Source: JAGVPT01 sp964384415 (GTDB taxonomy: Bacteria > Bacteroidota > Ignavibacteria > UBA10030 > UBA8401). Taken from it: DNA of 15,628 nucleotides. Below the pieces are notes generated by a model. It was not told the origin of the DNA. It ran no database searches and saw only the letters and a list, made by a program, of their open reading frames with translations. How positions within the stretch are numbered: position 1 is the stretch's first letter; each line of letters starts with the position of its first letter. Positions 8,347 through 15,578 of the stretch are shown one piece after another. Position numbers and translations under genes: made by a program. The stretch covers positions 1 through 15,628 of the forward strand of contig CAYLMV010000087.1 of NCBI GenBank assembly GCA_964384415.1, given 5' to 3'.

Positions 8347-11300
8347 CTACTCGATCTTCATTTCGAGTCCCAACCCCTGCAGTTCGCGAATCAACACATT
8401 GAACGATTCCGGAATATTCGATTCCGGCAAATTATCTCCTTTGACGATAGCTTCATAGACCTTTGCGCGGCCGACGACGTCATCGGATTTCACCGTAAGG
8501 ATCTCCTGTAAGACGTGGGCAGCTCCATAACCTTGCAGCGCCCAGACTTCCATTTCTCCGAACCGCTGCCCGCCGAACTGCGCTTTTCCGCCGAGCGGCT
8601 GCTGCGTAATAAGAGAGTATGGTCCGATGGACCGGGCATGGATCTTATCGTCGACGAGGTGAGACAGCTTCATCATATAGATGTAGCCGACCGTGACTTC
8701 CTGGTCGAACCGTTCACCGGTGCGCCCGTCGTGCAAGACGCTGCGCGACTCCTGATGAAGTCCCGCTCTCGCCAGCTGCGCCTGCACATCTTCCCAGCTT
8801 GCGCCGTCGAAAATCGGAGTGGCAAATTTCACGCCGAGTGCTTTGCCGGCCCATCCGAGCGCTGTTTCAAATAGCTGACCCAGGTTCATACGGGAAGGTA
8901 CGCCGAGAGGATTGAGCACGATGTCGACGGGCGTTCCGTCCGGCATGAATGGCATATCTTCGCGCGGAACAATCGCCGCGACAACGCCCTTGTTTCCGTG
9001 GCGTCCCGCCATCTTGTCGCCGACCGACAGTTTCCGCTTCTTTGCGACGTACACCTTGGCCAGCTGCACAATGCCCGGGGGTAGTTCGTCGCCCAGCATG
9101 ATTTTGTTCTTCTCGTGCTTGTACGCTTCTTCGATGTGATTCAGGGTATCAAAATAATTCTCGAAGATGCGGACAATAAGGTTGTTCTTGCGCTTGTCGT
9201 CGACCCACTCCTGTGCGAAGTCGAGCTTCTCCAGGTTTTCGTAGGTCGAGAAAGTTCCTTCCTTGAATTGAGTTCCGCTGCGGAATACGACCGTCCCGTC
9301 CTTATCGCGCACACCGGTCGACTTCTCGTCATTCAAGAGAAGGTCGAGCTTGCGCCCCAGTTTTTCGTAATGGTCTTTGATATCCTTGCGGCGCTGCTTC
9401 TCCAGCAGGTCGAGGCGCTTCTTATCTTCTTTCTTTGTCTCCGCATCTTTCTTCTTGCGGCTGAAGAGCTTCGTCTCGATGACGATGCCTTTCATTCCGG
9501 GAGGCGCTTTCAACGATGCATCCTTCACGTCGCCAGCCTTTTCTCCGAAGATGGCCTTGAGGAGTTTCTCTTCCGGTGTCGGATCGGTTTCTCCCTTCGG
9601 CGTGATTTTGCCGATGAGAATATCGCCTTCCTTCACCTCGGCTCCGACCCGGATGATGCCGTTCTCGTCGAGGTCCTTCGTCGCCTCTTCACTGACGTTC
9701 GGAATTTCGCGCGTCAACTCTTCTTCTCCGCGCTTCGTATCCCGGACCTGCAGTTCGAACTCTTCGATATGGATCGACGTGTAGACGTCCTCCGAAACGA
9801 TTCGTTCGTTCATAATGATGGCGTCTTCGAAATTGTAACCGCGCCATGGCATGAACGCCACAAGGACGTTTCGTCCCAGAGCCAGCTCGCCGTGGTCGGT
9901 TGCACATCCGTCGGCCAGCACTTCATTCTTCTTGAAGCGCTGTCCCGGCACCACGATCGCCTTCTGGTTGATGCATGTATCCTGGTTTGTCCGGAAAAAC
10001 TTTGTCAATCGGTATTCGACGCGGCGTTTATCGTCGAAGCTGACGAGCGCCTCGGTATTGGTCTCATCAATATCATACACGACGACAATTCTTTCACCCG
10101 AAACATTCTCCACAACTCCGGCGCGTTCTGCGATGATGCAGGTGCGCGAGTCGCGTGCGACCATCTCTTCGAGTCCGGTTCCGACGATCGGCGCATCCGG
10201 CCGGAGCAGCGGCACAGATTGTCTCTGCATGTTTGAACCCATGAGGGCACGGTTAGCATCGTCGTGCTCGAGAAACGGAATAAGCGCAGCGGCCGCGCTG
10301 ACGATCTGCGTCGGCGCGACGTCCATATATTGAATATCATCCGGCGGATGGACGACGAAATCGCCGCGGTGCCGTGACGTAACACGGTCAGTGCCGAACC
10401 GGTTCTTATCGTCGAGAGGCACGTTGGCCTGCGCGATAATGTATTCGTCTTCCTGTTCCGCGTTAAGATATTCGATTTCTGTCTCGGATACTTTTCCTTT
10501 GCGAACGGGACGATACGGAGTTTCAATGAACCCGAATTCGTTCACCCGCGCATGCATACAGAGCGACGAGATCAAACCGATATTCGGACCTTCCGGCGTT
10601 TCGATCGGGCACAGCCGGCCGTAGTGGGTATAGTGAACGTCGCGCACTTCGAACCCGGCGCGCTCGCGTGTCAAGCCTCCCGGTCCAAGGGCCGACATGC
10701 GGCGCTTGTTGGTCAGCTCGGCGAGCGGGTTCGTCTGGTCCATGTACTGCGACAGCTGGTTTGTTCCGAAAAACGCATTGATGACGCTCGTGATTGTTCT
10801 GGCGTTCACAAGATCCGCGGGGGTGAATGCTTCCTGGTCGCGGATGTTCATCCGCTCCCGCACCGTGCGGCACATCCTTGAAAGACCGACGTTGAACTGC
10901 GCAGCAATCTGCTCTCCCACAGTCCGCACGCGGCGGTTGCCAAGATGATCGATATCGTCGACCGATGTTTTCCCCTGCTGCAGATTAAGCAGGTACTTGA
11001 TGATGGCGATGATGTCGTCTTTGGTGAGCGTGGTCGTCGTCGCAGCGATGTCGAGCTTCAATTTCGAATTGAGCCGATGCCGGCCGACATCCCCAAGGTC
11101 GTATCGCTTCGGGTTGAAAAAGAGTTTGTCGATAAGATTCTTTGCCGTGTCGAGATCCGGCGCGTCGCCCGATCGGAGCTGCCGGTAGATCGCTTCGAGA
11201 GCGTCTTCCTCGCTGTGGACGCTGTCTTTTTGAATCGTGTTTGCGATGACGGAGCGTTCCGCGGTTTCTTCCGACTTCAGGAAGCGGATTTTTTTCACTT

Positions 11301-12138
11301 CCGCTTTCTTGATCTTCTTGATCATTTCGTCGCCGAGGGTCGCATCCTTGTTGATGATGATCTCGCCCGTCTTCCTGTCGACCACATCGCCGCAGATAAT
11401 CCGCCCGACGTAGTCTTTCAGGTCGATGTCTGCGAGCTTCACTTCCTCGACCAATCCGAAAAGCTCCAGAATCTCGTCATCGGATGAATACCCGAGCGCG
11501 CGGAGCAGCGTAGTAACCGGGAATTTCTTCTTCCGGTCGATGTACGCATACATCACATTGTTAATATCCGTCGTGAACTCAACCCACGATCCGCGGAACG
11601 GAATGATGCGCGCCGAGAAAATCGGCGTGCCGTTCGGGTGGACGGACTCACCGAAGAAGACGCCCGGCGAACGGTGAAGCTGACTCACAATGACCCGTTC
11701 CGCGCCGTTGATGATAAACGTGCCCCGGTCTGTCATGTACGGAAGGTTGCCGAGGTAGACGACTTCTTCGATGGTATCGGAAAAATCTTTTCCGTTCTCA
11801 GCCTTCGTCGAAAGACGAAGTTTGGCTTTCATCGGAACCGCATACGTCAACCCGCGTTCCTGGCATTCCCGCATGGAGTACTTCGGTTTTTCGACGTAGT
11901 ACTCGACAAACTCGAGCAGGTAGTTTTCACGCGTATCCGTGATCGGAAAGTTCATCAAAAAGACCTGCTGCAAACCCTTGTTCTTCCGCTTGTGCGGTGG
12001 AACGCCTTCCTGCAGAAAATGCTCAAACGACTCCATTTGCACGTTGAGCAAATCGGGATATTCTACGACAGTAGGAATTTTTGCGAACGAAAAGCGGCCG
12101 TCGGTCTGGCCGTTCGATCCATTGGATTGGTTTTTCAA
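8347..12138 (-). CDS. rpoB: DNA-directed RNA polymerase subunit beta (TTG start)
   Basis: The beta subunit forms the other half of the RNA polymerase active-site cleft. The protein has 1263 aa. The rifampicin pocket reads QLSQYMDQTNPLAELTNKRR followed by MSALGPGGL. Later come GRLCPIETPEGPNIGLI, the switch region GDKMAGRHGNKGVVA near residue 1040, and the C-terminal ESFNVLIRELQGLGLEMKIE. A charged, Lys/Glu-rich segment around 920-960 lies in a variable part of the family. The start codon is TTG at 12138-12136. AAGGAG lies 8 nt upstream, and no ATG occurs in frame before codon 34. At the position of E. coli His526 the residue is Asn477. The gene lies 347 nt after rplL and 81 nt before rpoC. Confidence 0.98.
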   Translation of the reverse strand: MKNQSNGSNGQTDGRFSFAKIPTVVEYPDLLNVQMESFEHFLQEGVPPHKRKNKGLQQVFLMNFPITDTRENYLLEFVEYYVEKPKYSMRECQERGLTYAVPMKAKLRLSTKAENGKDFSDTIEEVVYLGNLPYMTDRGTFIINGAERVIVSQLHRSPGVFFGESVHPNGTPIFSARIIPFRGSWVEFTTDINNVMYAYIDRKKKFPVTTLLRALGYSSDDEILELFGLVEEVKLADIDLKDYVGRIICGDVVDRKTGEIIINKDATLGDEMIKKIKKAEVKKIRFLKSEETAERSVIANTIQKDSVHSEEDALEAIYRQLRSGDAPDLDTAKNLIDKLFFNPKRYDLGDVGRHRLNSKLKLDIAATTTTLTKDDIIAIIKYLLNLQQGKTSVDDIDHLGNRRVRTVGEQIAAQFNVGLSRMCRTVRERMNIRDQEAFTPADLVNARTITSVINAFFGTNQLSQYMDQTNPLAELTNKRRMSALGPGGLTRERAGFEVRDVHYTHYGRLCPIETPEGPNIGLISSLCMHARVNEFGFIETPYRPVRKGKVSETEIEYLNAEQEDEYIIAQANVPLDDKNRFGTDRVTSRHRGDFVVHPPDDIQYMDVAPTQIVSAAAALIPFLEHDDANRALMGSNMQRQSVPLLRPDAPIVGTGLEEMVARDSRTCIIAERAGVVENVSGERIVVVYDIDETNTEALVSFDDKRRVEYRLTKFFRTNQDTCINQKAIVVPGQRFKKNEVLADGCATDHGELALGRNVLVAFMPWRGYNFEDAIIMNERIVSEDVYTSIHIEEFELQVRDTKRGEEELTREIPNVSEEATKDLDENGIIRVGAEVKEGDILIGKITPKGETDPTPEEKLLKAIFGEKAGDVKDASLKAPPGMKGIVIETKLFSRKKKDAETKKEDKKRLDLLEKQRRKDIKDHYEKLGRKLDLLLNDEKSTGVRDKDGTVVFRSGTQFKEGTFSTYENLEKLDFAQEWVDDKRKNNLIVRIFENYFDTLNHIEEAYKHEKNKIMLGDELPPGIVQLAKVYVAKKRKLSVGDKMAGRHGNKGVVAAIVPREDMPFMPDGTPVDIVLNPLGVPSRMNLGQLFETALGWAGKALGVKFATPIFDGASWEDVQAQLARAGLHQESRSVLHDGRTGERFDQEVTVGYIYMMKLSHLVDDKIHARSIGPYSLITQQPLGGKAQFGGQRFGEMEVWALQGYGAAHVLQEILTVKSDDVVGRAKVYEAIVKGDNLPESNIPESFNVLIRELQGLGLEMKIE

Positions 12139-12146
12139 TGCAACCT

Positions 12147-12152
12147 CTCCTT
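12147..12152 (-). promoter_or_regulatory. Ribosome binding site supporting the TTG start of rpoB
   Basis: AAGGAG on the minus strand lies 8 nt before TTG at 12138-12136. Spacing and strength are as good as for any ATG-started gene here, so the rare start codon is credible. Confidence 0.8.
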
Positions 12153-12227
12153 CGGGCCGTGGGACCCTTTAGTGGTTAATCTATGTGCTGTGAAATTTTT
12201 GAATCACGAGGAAGGAAAAGCTTCGTT

Positions 12228-12275
12228 TGTTCATCGAGGAGAACAATACTCTTCGTAGGGGTTCTCGATGCAACA
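12228..12275 (-). other. Second inverted repeat in the rplL-rpoB spacer
   Basis: CATCGAG (12264-12270) pairs perfectly with CTCGATG (12232-12238). Outside it, TGTT pairs with AACA if one G is bulged. Inside, AAC/GTT or GAGAAC/GTTCTC pairings extend the stem with a CTC bulge. The result is an irregular stem-loop of 48 nt, about 90 nt upstream of rpoB. Confidence 0.45.
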
Positions 12276-12341
12276 TCCGTGCTCTGTCTTCCGTCAAGCC
12301 CATCCCTTCAATCCGCTCCGCGCTGTTGCCGATTAGACTGG

Positions 12342-12388
12342 ACAAGCCGATAGCAGGTTCCGCCTCTCGACGGATGCCATCGGCTTGT
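12342..12388 (-). other. 47-nt hairpin in the rplL-rpoB spacer, candidate RNase III or attenuation element
   Basis: The arms at 12375-12388 and 12342-12355 pair over 14 consecutive positions, with one G-U (ACAAGCCGATGGCA against TGCTATCGGCTTGT). Above them sits a second 6-bp helix, TCCGTC/GGCGGA, with one G-U and a GAGA tetraloop (GNRA type). A 3-nt ACC bulge separates the helices. About 20 base pairs in 47 nt is far more than chance would usually give. No T-run follows, so it is not a simple terminator. Double-strand cleavage is a plausible role. Confidence 0.6.
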
Positions 12389-12485
12389 TCAATCCTCCAA
12401 AGAAAGCGATTTTTCCTTACAGCCTATCATGAACTTCTCAGTAAGAGTTCGAAAAAGTGCTCGTCTCCGGGGTTAGGCGGCAGCC

Positions 12486-12860
12486 TTACTTTAACTCTAC
12501 CTTACCGCCGGCCTCTTCGAGCTCCTTCTTCAACTTCTCTGCGTCGTCCTTGTTGAGCCCTTCTTTGATGCTCTTGGGCGCGCCGTCAACGAGGTCTTTC
12601 GCTTCTTTCAATCCGAGGCCCGTTGCTGCACGAACAACTTTAATGACGTTGATCTTCTGGGCGCCCGCTTCTTTCAGGAGGACGGTAAATTCCGTCTGTG
12701 CCTCAGCGACGGGAGCTGCGGCAGCGGCGGCCGGTCCGGCCATCATCATGGGGGCGGCGGCCGTTACGCCGAATTTTTCTTCGAGAGCCTTTTTGAGTTC
12801 TGCTGCTTCGAGCAGGGTGAGCTTCTCTATTTTTTCAACGAGTTCAGTTACTGCTGACAT
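12486..12860 (-). CDS. rplL: 50S ribosomal protein L7/L12
   Basis: L7/L12 forms the multi-copy flexible stalk that recruits EF-Tu, EF-G and other translation GTPases. It is 124 aa. Three parts are visible: an N-terminal dimerisation helix pair (about residues 1-32), an Ala/Pro/Met-rich hinge (33-54, with runs such as AAAAAAP), and the globular C-terminal domain with KINVIKVVRAATGLGLKEAK at about 69-88. The ATG at 12860 has AAAGGAG 9 nt upstream. The gene follows rplJ by 50 nt, the universal pair that lets one leader control L10 and L12 together. The protein is acidic overall despite many lysines in the C-terminal domain, as expected. Confidence 0.98.
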   Translation of the reverse strand: MSAVTELVEKIEKLTLLEAAELKKALEEKFGVTAAAPMMMAGPAAAAAAPVAEAQTEFTVLLKEAGAQKINVIKVVRAATGLGLKEAKDLVDGAPKSIKEGLNKDDAEKLKKELEEAGGKVELK

Positions 12861-12910
12861 TGTTTCGTTCTCCTTTAGATGAATTAAAATTCGATTTCGT
12901 TTGAATAAAA

Positions 12911-13432
12911 CTATGCGGCTTTCTTTTTCTCGATGGCGTCGATCACGCCGACGAGGTCGCGCATCACTGCATTGATGGCACCGACGATACCCGAGGCCGG
13001 AGCCTGGATGCTGCCGATGATGCCTGAAATGATTTCTCCGCGCGACGGAAGCTTCGACAACTCATCGAGCTTCGAGCCGTCGAAAATCTGCTTGTCGATA
13101 ACGCACGCTTTGCAGGCGAGCTTTGCATTCTTGTCGTGGAACTTCTTGATGATCTTTGCCGGTGTTACGGGATCGTCGTAGCTGAAAGCGATTCCGGTCG
13201 GTCCGGCGAGGCTCTTGTACACCCCGTCGTACCCCGTCACGCTTTCGAGCGCCTTGCGGGCAAGTGTGTTCTTGACGACTTTGTAGTCGACGCCCAATTT
13301 CCGGAACTCGCGGCGCAGCTCTGTTGCCTGCTCCACGGTGATGCCGGTGAAATCGGTGAAGAACATCCCCTTAGCCCGGGAGACTCTATCCCGCACTTCG
13401 GCAATGATCTCTTCTTTTTCTGACTTTTTCAT
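12911..13432 (-). CDS. rplJ: 50S ribosomal protein L10
   Basis: L10 anchors the L7/L12 dimers to 23S rRNA at the stalk base. It is 173 aa, the usual length. The N-terminal rRNA-binding domain includes KGMFFTDFTGITVEQATELR and YKVVKNTLARKA (residues about 21-62). The end of the protein (about 140-173) is helical and would carry the L12 dimers. The ATG at 13432 has no recognisable SD in the 28 nt between it and the leader hairpin, unlike most genes here. That, and the structured leader, fit translational feedback by L10 or the L10-L12 complex, as known in E. coli and B. subtilis. rplL follows after 50 nt. Confidence 0.97.
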   Translation of the reverse strand: MKKSEKEEIIAEVRDRVSRAKGMFFTDFTGITVEQATELRREFRKLGVDYKVVKNTLARKALESVTGYDGVYKSLAGPTGIAFSYDDPVTPAKIIKKFHDKNAKLACKACVIDKQIFDGSKLDELSKLPSRGEIISGIIGSIQAPASGIVGAINAVMRDLVGVIDAIEKKKAA

Positions 13433-13460
13433 TGTTTGTCTAGCGTATGTACTCTGTTGT

Positions 13461-13502
13461 GGGAGATGAGAAGCCCCCCGATTGGGATCGGAGGCATCAC
13501 CC
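13461..13502 (-). promoter_or_regulatory. Structured rplJ leader, candidate L10 autoregulatory element
   Basis: The outer helix pairs GGGTGATG (13495-13502) with CATCTCCC (13461-13468), seven pairs around one T-T mismatch. The inner helix pairs CCTCCGAT (13487-13494) with ATCGGGGG (13475-13482), with one G-U and a CCCA loop. Six unpaired bases (GCTTCT) lie on one side between the helices. An asymmetric bulge joining two helices is the architecture of the L10-binding kink-turn element in ribosomal leaders, and it lies in the right place, 28 nt before rplJ. The pairing is seen; assignment to the L10 leader family is inferred. Confidence 0.6.
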
Positions 13503-13563
13503 GCAGTAGAATGAGTTAAGTGAGTGCGTAATATACTTTATGAATGAGCAACTATCGTACAGC

Positions 13564-14256
13564 CTACACCTGGACGACTCCACGATCGATGTGCACGCCG
13601 GGACCCATTGTCGACGAGAGCGCAATACTTTTGACGTATTGTCCCTTTGCAGTCGCCGGCTTCAGTCTGCCGATGGTAGCAAGAAATGCTTTGACGTTTT
13701 CCGTCAGCTTTTCTTTTTCAAAATTTGCTTTTCCTACGGTGGTGTGAACGACTCCGGCCTTATCGACGCGGAATTCGATTTTGCCCGCCTTTACTTCCTT
13801 CACTGCCGTGGCAACATCCACCGTCACTGTTCCGCTCTTCGGGTTCGGCATAAGTCCGCGGGGCCCGAGAATTTTTCCAAGCTTGCCTACTTCCACCATC
13901 ACATCGGGAGTCGCGATAATGACGTCAATATCGGCCCATCCTCCCTGGATCTTTTCCACGTATTCCTGCAAGCCTGCATGATCGGCGCCGGCAGCTTTCG
14001 CCTCGGCATCCTTCGGCGGCTTGGCCATCACCAGAACACGCACTTCCTTTCCGATGCCGTGGGGAAGTGAAACAGTCCCGCGGATCGCCTGGTCTGCCTT
14101 CTTGGGATCAACCCCCAATCGGACCGCGATATCGACCGATTCGTTGAACTTTGCCGTTGCCGTCTCTTTGACGATGGCAACCGCTTCCTCTATAGTATAG
14201 AGTTTTTTCTTTTCTACTTTAGCGAGACCAGCTCGAAAACGTTTTCCGGCTTTCAT
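13564..14256 (-). CDS. rplA: 50S ribosomal protein L1
   Basis: L1 forms the mobile arm at the E site that helps eject deacylated tRNA. In several bacteria it also represses its own operon. It is 230 aa, a normal length. The signature KLGKILGPRGLMPNPKSGTV lies at about residues 125-144. The C-terminal motif SSTMGPGVHID lies at about 214-224. The ATG at 14256 has AAGGA with an 8-nt spacer. The first codons are A-rich (KVEKKKLY), and a short perfect inverted repeat, CTCTAT/ATAGAG, lies at 14188-14202 inside them. The gene follows rplK by 80 nt and precedes the rplJ leader by 61 nt. Confidence 0.98.
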   Translation of the reverse strand: MKAGKRFRAGLAKVEKKKLYTIEEAVAIVKETATAKFNESVDIAVRLGVDPKKADQAIRGTVSLPHGIGKEVRVLVMAKPPKDAEAKAAGADHAGLQEYVEKIQGGWADIDVIIATPDVMVEVGKLGKILGPRGLMPNPKSGTVTVDVATAVKEVKAGKIEFRVDKAGVVHTTVGKANFEKEKLTENVKAFLATIGRLKPATAKGQYVKSIALSSTMGPGVHIDRGVVQV

Positions 14257-14295
14257 GATGATGTTCCTTCTCTATAGTGGTGCAAGCGACCGGTC

Positions 14296-14312
14296 TTTGG
14301 CAGGGTGCCAAA
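14296..14312 (-). other. Short perfect hairpin in the rplK-rplA spacer
   Basis: TTTGGCA and TGCCAAA pair over 7 bp around a CCC loop (or 6 bp around 5 nt). An 8-base palindrome, GACCGGTC (14288-14295), follows directly. There is no T-run. The position 40 nt upstream of rplA allows a role in rplA translation or mRNA stability; no known L1-binding motif was recognised. Confidence 0.4.
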
Positions 14313-14336
14313 TTCGGGATCTCCCACGTGAATATG

Positions 14337-14762
14337 TTATCCTTCTACGGTAATTCCGAGGCTCTTTGCTGTTCCTTCGACCATGCTCATCGCAGCGGCA
14401 AGGCTGGCGGCGTTAAGGTCGGGCATCTTCATCTCAGCAATTTCCTTCACCTGCGCCTTGGTCACTTTGCCCACTTTGACGCGGTTCGGCTCTCCCGATC
14501 CCTTTTCTACCTTGGCTGCCTTGATCAGCAGGACTGCTGCAGGCGGAGTCTTTGTGATGAAGGTAAAAGACTTGTCTGAATAGACCGTGATGATGACGGG
14601 GATGATAAGCCCCATCTTATCCTGGGTCTTTGCGTTGAACTGCTTGCAGAATTCCATGATATTGACCCCTTTTTGACCGAGGGCGGGGCCGACAGGCGGA
14701 GCCGGGTTTGCTTGCCCGGCAGGAATTTGCAGCTTTACGAATCCAGTGACTTTCTTTGCCAT
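14337..14762 (-). CDS. rplK: 50S ribosomal protein L11
   Basis: L11 binds the GTPase-associated centre of 23S rRNA and helps control factor action and the stringent response. It is 141 aa, the family standard. The N-terminal domain carries ANPAPPVGPALGQKGVNIME (about residues 18-37), with the prolines that thiostrepton contacts. The C-terminal rRNA-binding domain carries TKTPPAAVLLIKAA (about 70-83) and ends SLGITVEG. The ATG at 14762 comes 32 nt after nusG. Only a weak SD-like GAAAGAG is visible. Order and spacing indicate an operon with rplA. Confidence 0.98.
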   Translation of the reverse strand: MAKKVTGFVKLQIPAGQANPAPPVGPALGQKGVNIMEFCKQFNAKTQDKMGLIIPVIITVYSDKSFTFITKTPPAAVLLIKAAKVEKGSGEPNRVKVGKVTKAQVKEIAEMKMPDLNAASLAAAMSMVEGTAKSLGITVEG

Positions 14763-14794
14763 ACGAAATGCTCTTTCAAAAATAGATTCAACAG

Positions 14795-15343
14795 TTATTT
14801 TTCAATTTCAACTTGGCTGAAGTCGAGCTCGACGGGCGTTTTTCGGCCGAAGATGCTGACCATCACCTTGAGCTTCATTTTCTCTTCGTTTACTTCCTGG
14901 ACAAATCCGGAGAAATTGTTGAACGGGCCGCTGATGACTTTGACCGGTTCCCCGATATGGAACGGCACCTCAATCTGCTCGACATCTCCCTTTTGTTCGA
15001 TCTTTCCGATCAGGCGGCGCACTTCGTCCGGCTGCAGGGGCACCGGCTTTTCCTTTGATCCGACAAAACTCATGACCGATGGAGTGTTGAGGATGAGGTA
15101 CTTGGTCTTTTCATCGAGGTACGCTTCGACGAGGATATACCCCGGGAAAAAGTTTTTTGTCTTGCTCTTCTTCTTCCCATCCTTCACCTCAAAGACCTTC
15201 TCCGACGGAACGAGAACCTTCGCAATTTTTTCCTGCAATCCCGCGAGGCTGACTTCGTTCTCGAGATACGCCTTCACCTTGTTCTCGTGTCCCGAGTACG
15301 TGCGGACGACGTACCACTTTCTGTCTATCGCTGCTTCGACCAT
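14795..15343 (-). CDS. nusG: Transcription termination/antitermination factor NusG
   Basis: NusG binds elongating RNA polymerase, affects pausing and Rho termination, and can link polymerase to the ribosome. It is 182 aa. The NGN domain opens with KWYVVRTYSGHE (residues 9-20) and contains FFPGYILV (65-72). The KOW domain follows a linker, with IGEPVKVISGPFNNFSGFVQ at about 130-149. There is no extra inserted domain. The ATG at 15343 lies 4 nt after the secE stop, so translation is probably coupled; AAAGGA inside the end of secE, 13 nt before the ATG, may serve as a distant SD. The secE-nusG pair is nearly universal. The gene is a true NusG rather than a specialised RfaH or LoaP paralogue, judged by context. 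Confidence 0.97.
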   Translation of the reverse strand: MVEAAIDRKWYVVRTYSGHENKVKAYLENEVSLAGLQEKIAKVLVPSEKVFEVKDGKKKSKTKNFFPGYILVEAYLDEKTKYLILNTPSVMSFVGSKEKPVPLQPDEVRRLIGKIEQKGDVEQIEVPFHIGEPVKVISGPFNNFSGFVQEVNEEKMKLKVMVSIFGRKTPVELDFSQVEIEK

Positions 15344-15347
15344 GAGG

Positions 15348-15530
15348 TTAGAATATTCCTTTGAGCGCCTGGCTCACAATTGTGTCGACTAGGTAGACGA
15401 AGGCTGCGATGATCAAACACACCACAAGGACGAGAATCGTAGAATCCTGGAGTTCGTCTCTCTTCGGCCACGTTACTTTGCTCATCTCTTTGTAAACATC
15501 CGTAAAGAACCCGAGTATTTTATCTTTCAT
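15348..15530 (-). CDS. secE: Preprotein translocase subunit SecE
   Basis: SecE clamps SecY in the inner-membrane protein-export channel. From the ATG at 15530 the protein has 60 aa, the short single-span form. A cytoplasmic amphipathic helix (about residues 1-17) leads into the conserved KVTWPKRDEL motif (18-27). One transmembrane segment rich in Val, Leu and Ile follows (about 31-53). The frame is also open to a TTG at 15545, adding MRASL. Neither start has a clear SD, but homologues begin at MKDK, so the ATG is preferred. tRNA-Trp lies 48 nt upstream, and nusG starts 4 nt downstream. Confidence 0.95.
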   Translation of the reverse strand: MKDKILGFFTDVYKEMSKVTWPKRDELQDSTILVLVVCLIIAAFVYLVDTIVSQALKGIF

Positions 15531-15578
15531 CAGAGAAGCCCGCAATTAAAATTAGACATAGCATCCACACAAACTTCG

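Larger units (their letters stand above)
12139..12485 (-). other. Long structured rplL-rpoB intercistronic region
   Basis: This 347-nt spacer is the longest non-coding stretch in the window. It holds two long inverted repeats (12342-12388 and 12228-12275), the rpoB SD, and a weak 5-bp hairpin near 12432-12451. I see no hairpin followed by a T-run, and no convincing -35/-10 pair; TTGACG near 12295 has no proper -10 at the right distance. In E. coli the same spacer is about 320 nt and contains an attenuator and an RNase III site that lower rpoBC output relative to rplJL. An equivalent role here is inferred from position and structure only. A 40-codon open frame (12181-12303) lies inside; coding is doubtful. 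Confidence 0.6.

Noticed and set aside
12227..12556. A 109-codon plus-strand frame across the rplL-rpoB spacer.
   Set aside because: It overlaps the end of rplL on the other strand, has no recognisable content and no good SD; the stop-poor spacer explains it.
13518..13536. TATATT in the rplJ leader as a promoter -10 box.
   Set aside because: No -35-like hexamer at 16-18 nt upstream on the minus strand.
14266..14278. CACTATAG-like string before rplA, resembling part of a T7 promoter.
   Set aside because: Only the last few bases match and the upstream half of the T7 promoter is missing; chance similarity.
15531..15545. A TTG start for secE adding five residues (MRASL).
   Set aside because: No SD, and homologues begin at the MKDK methionine.
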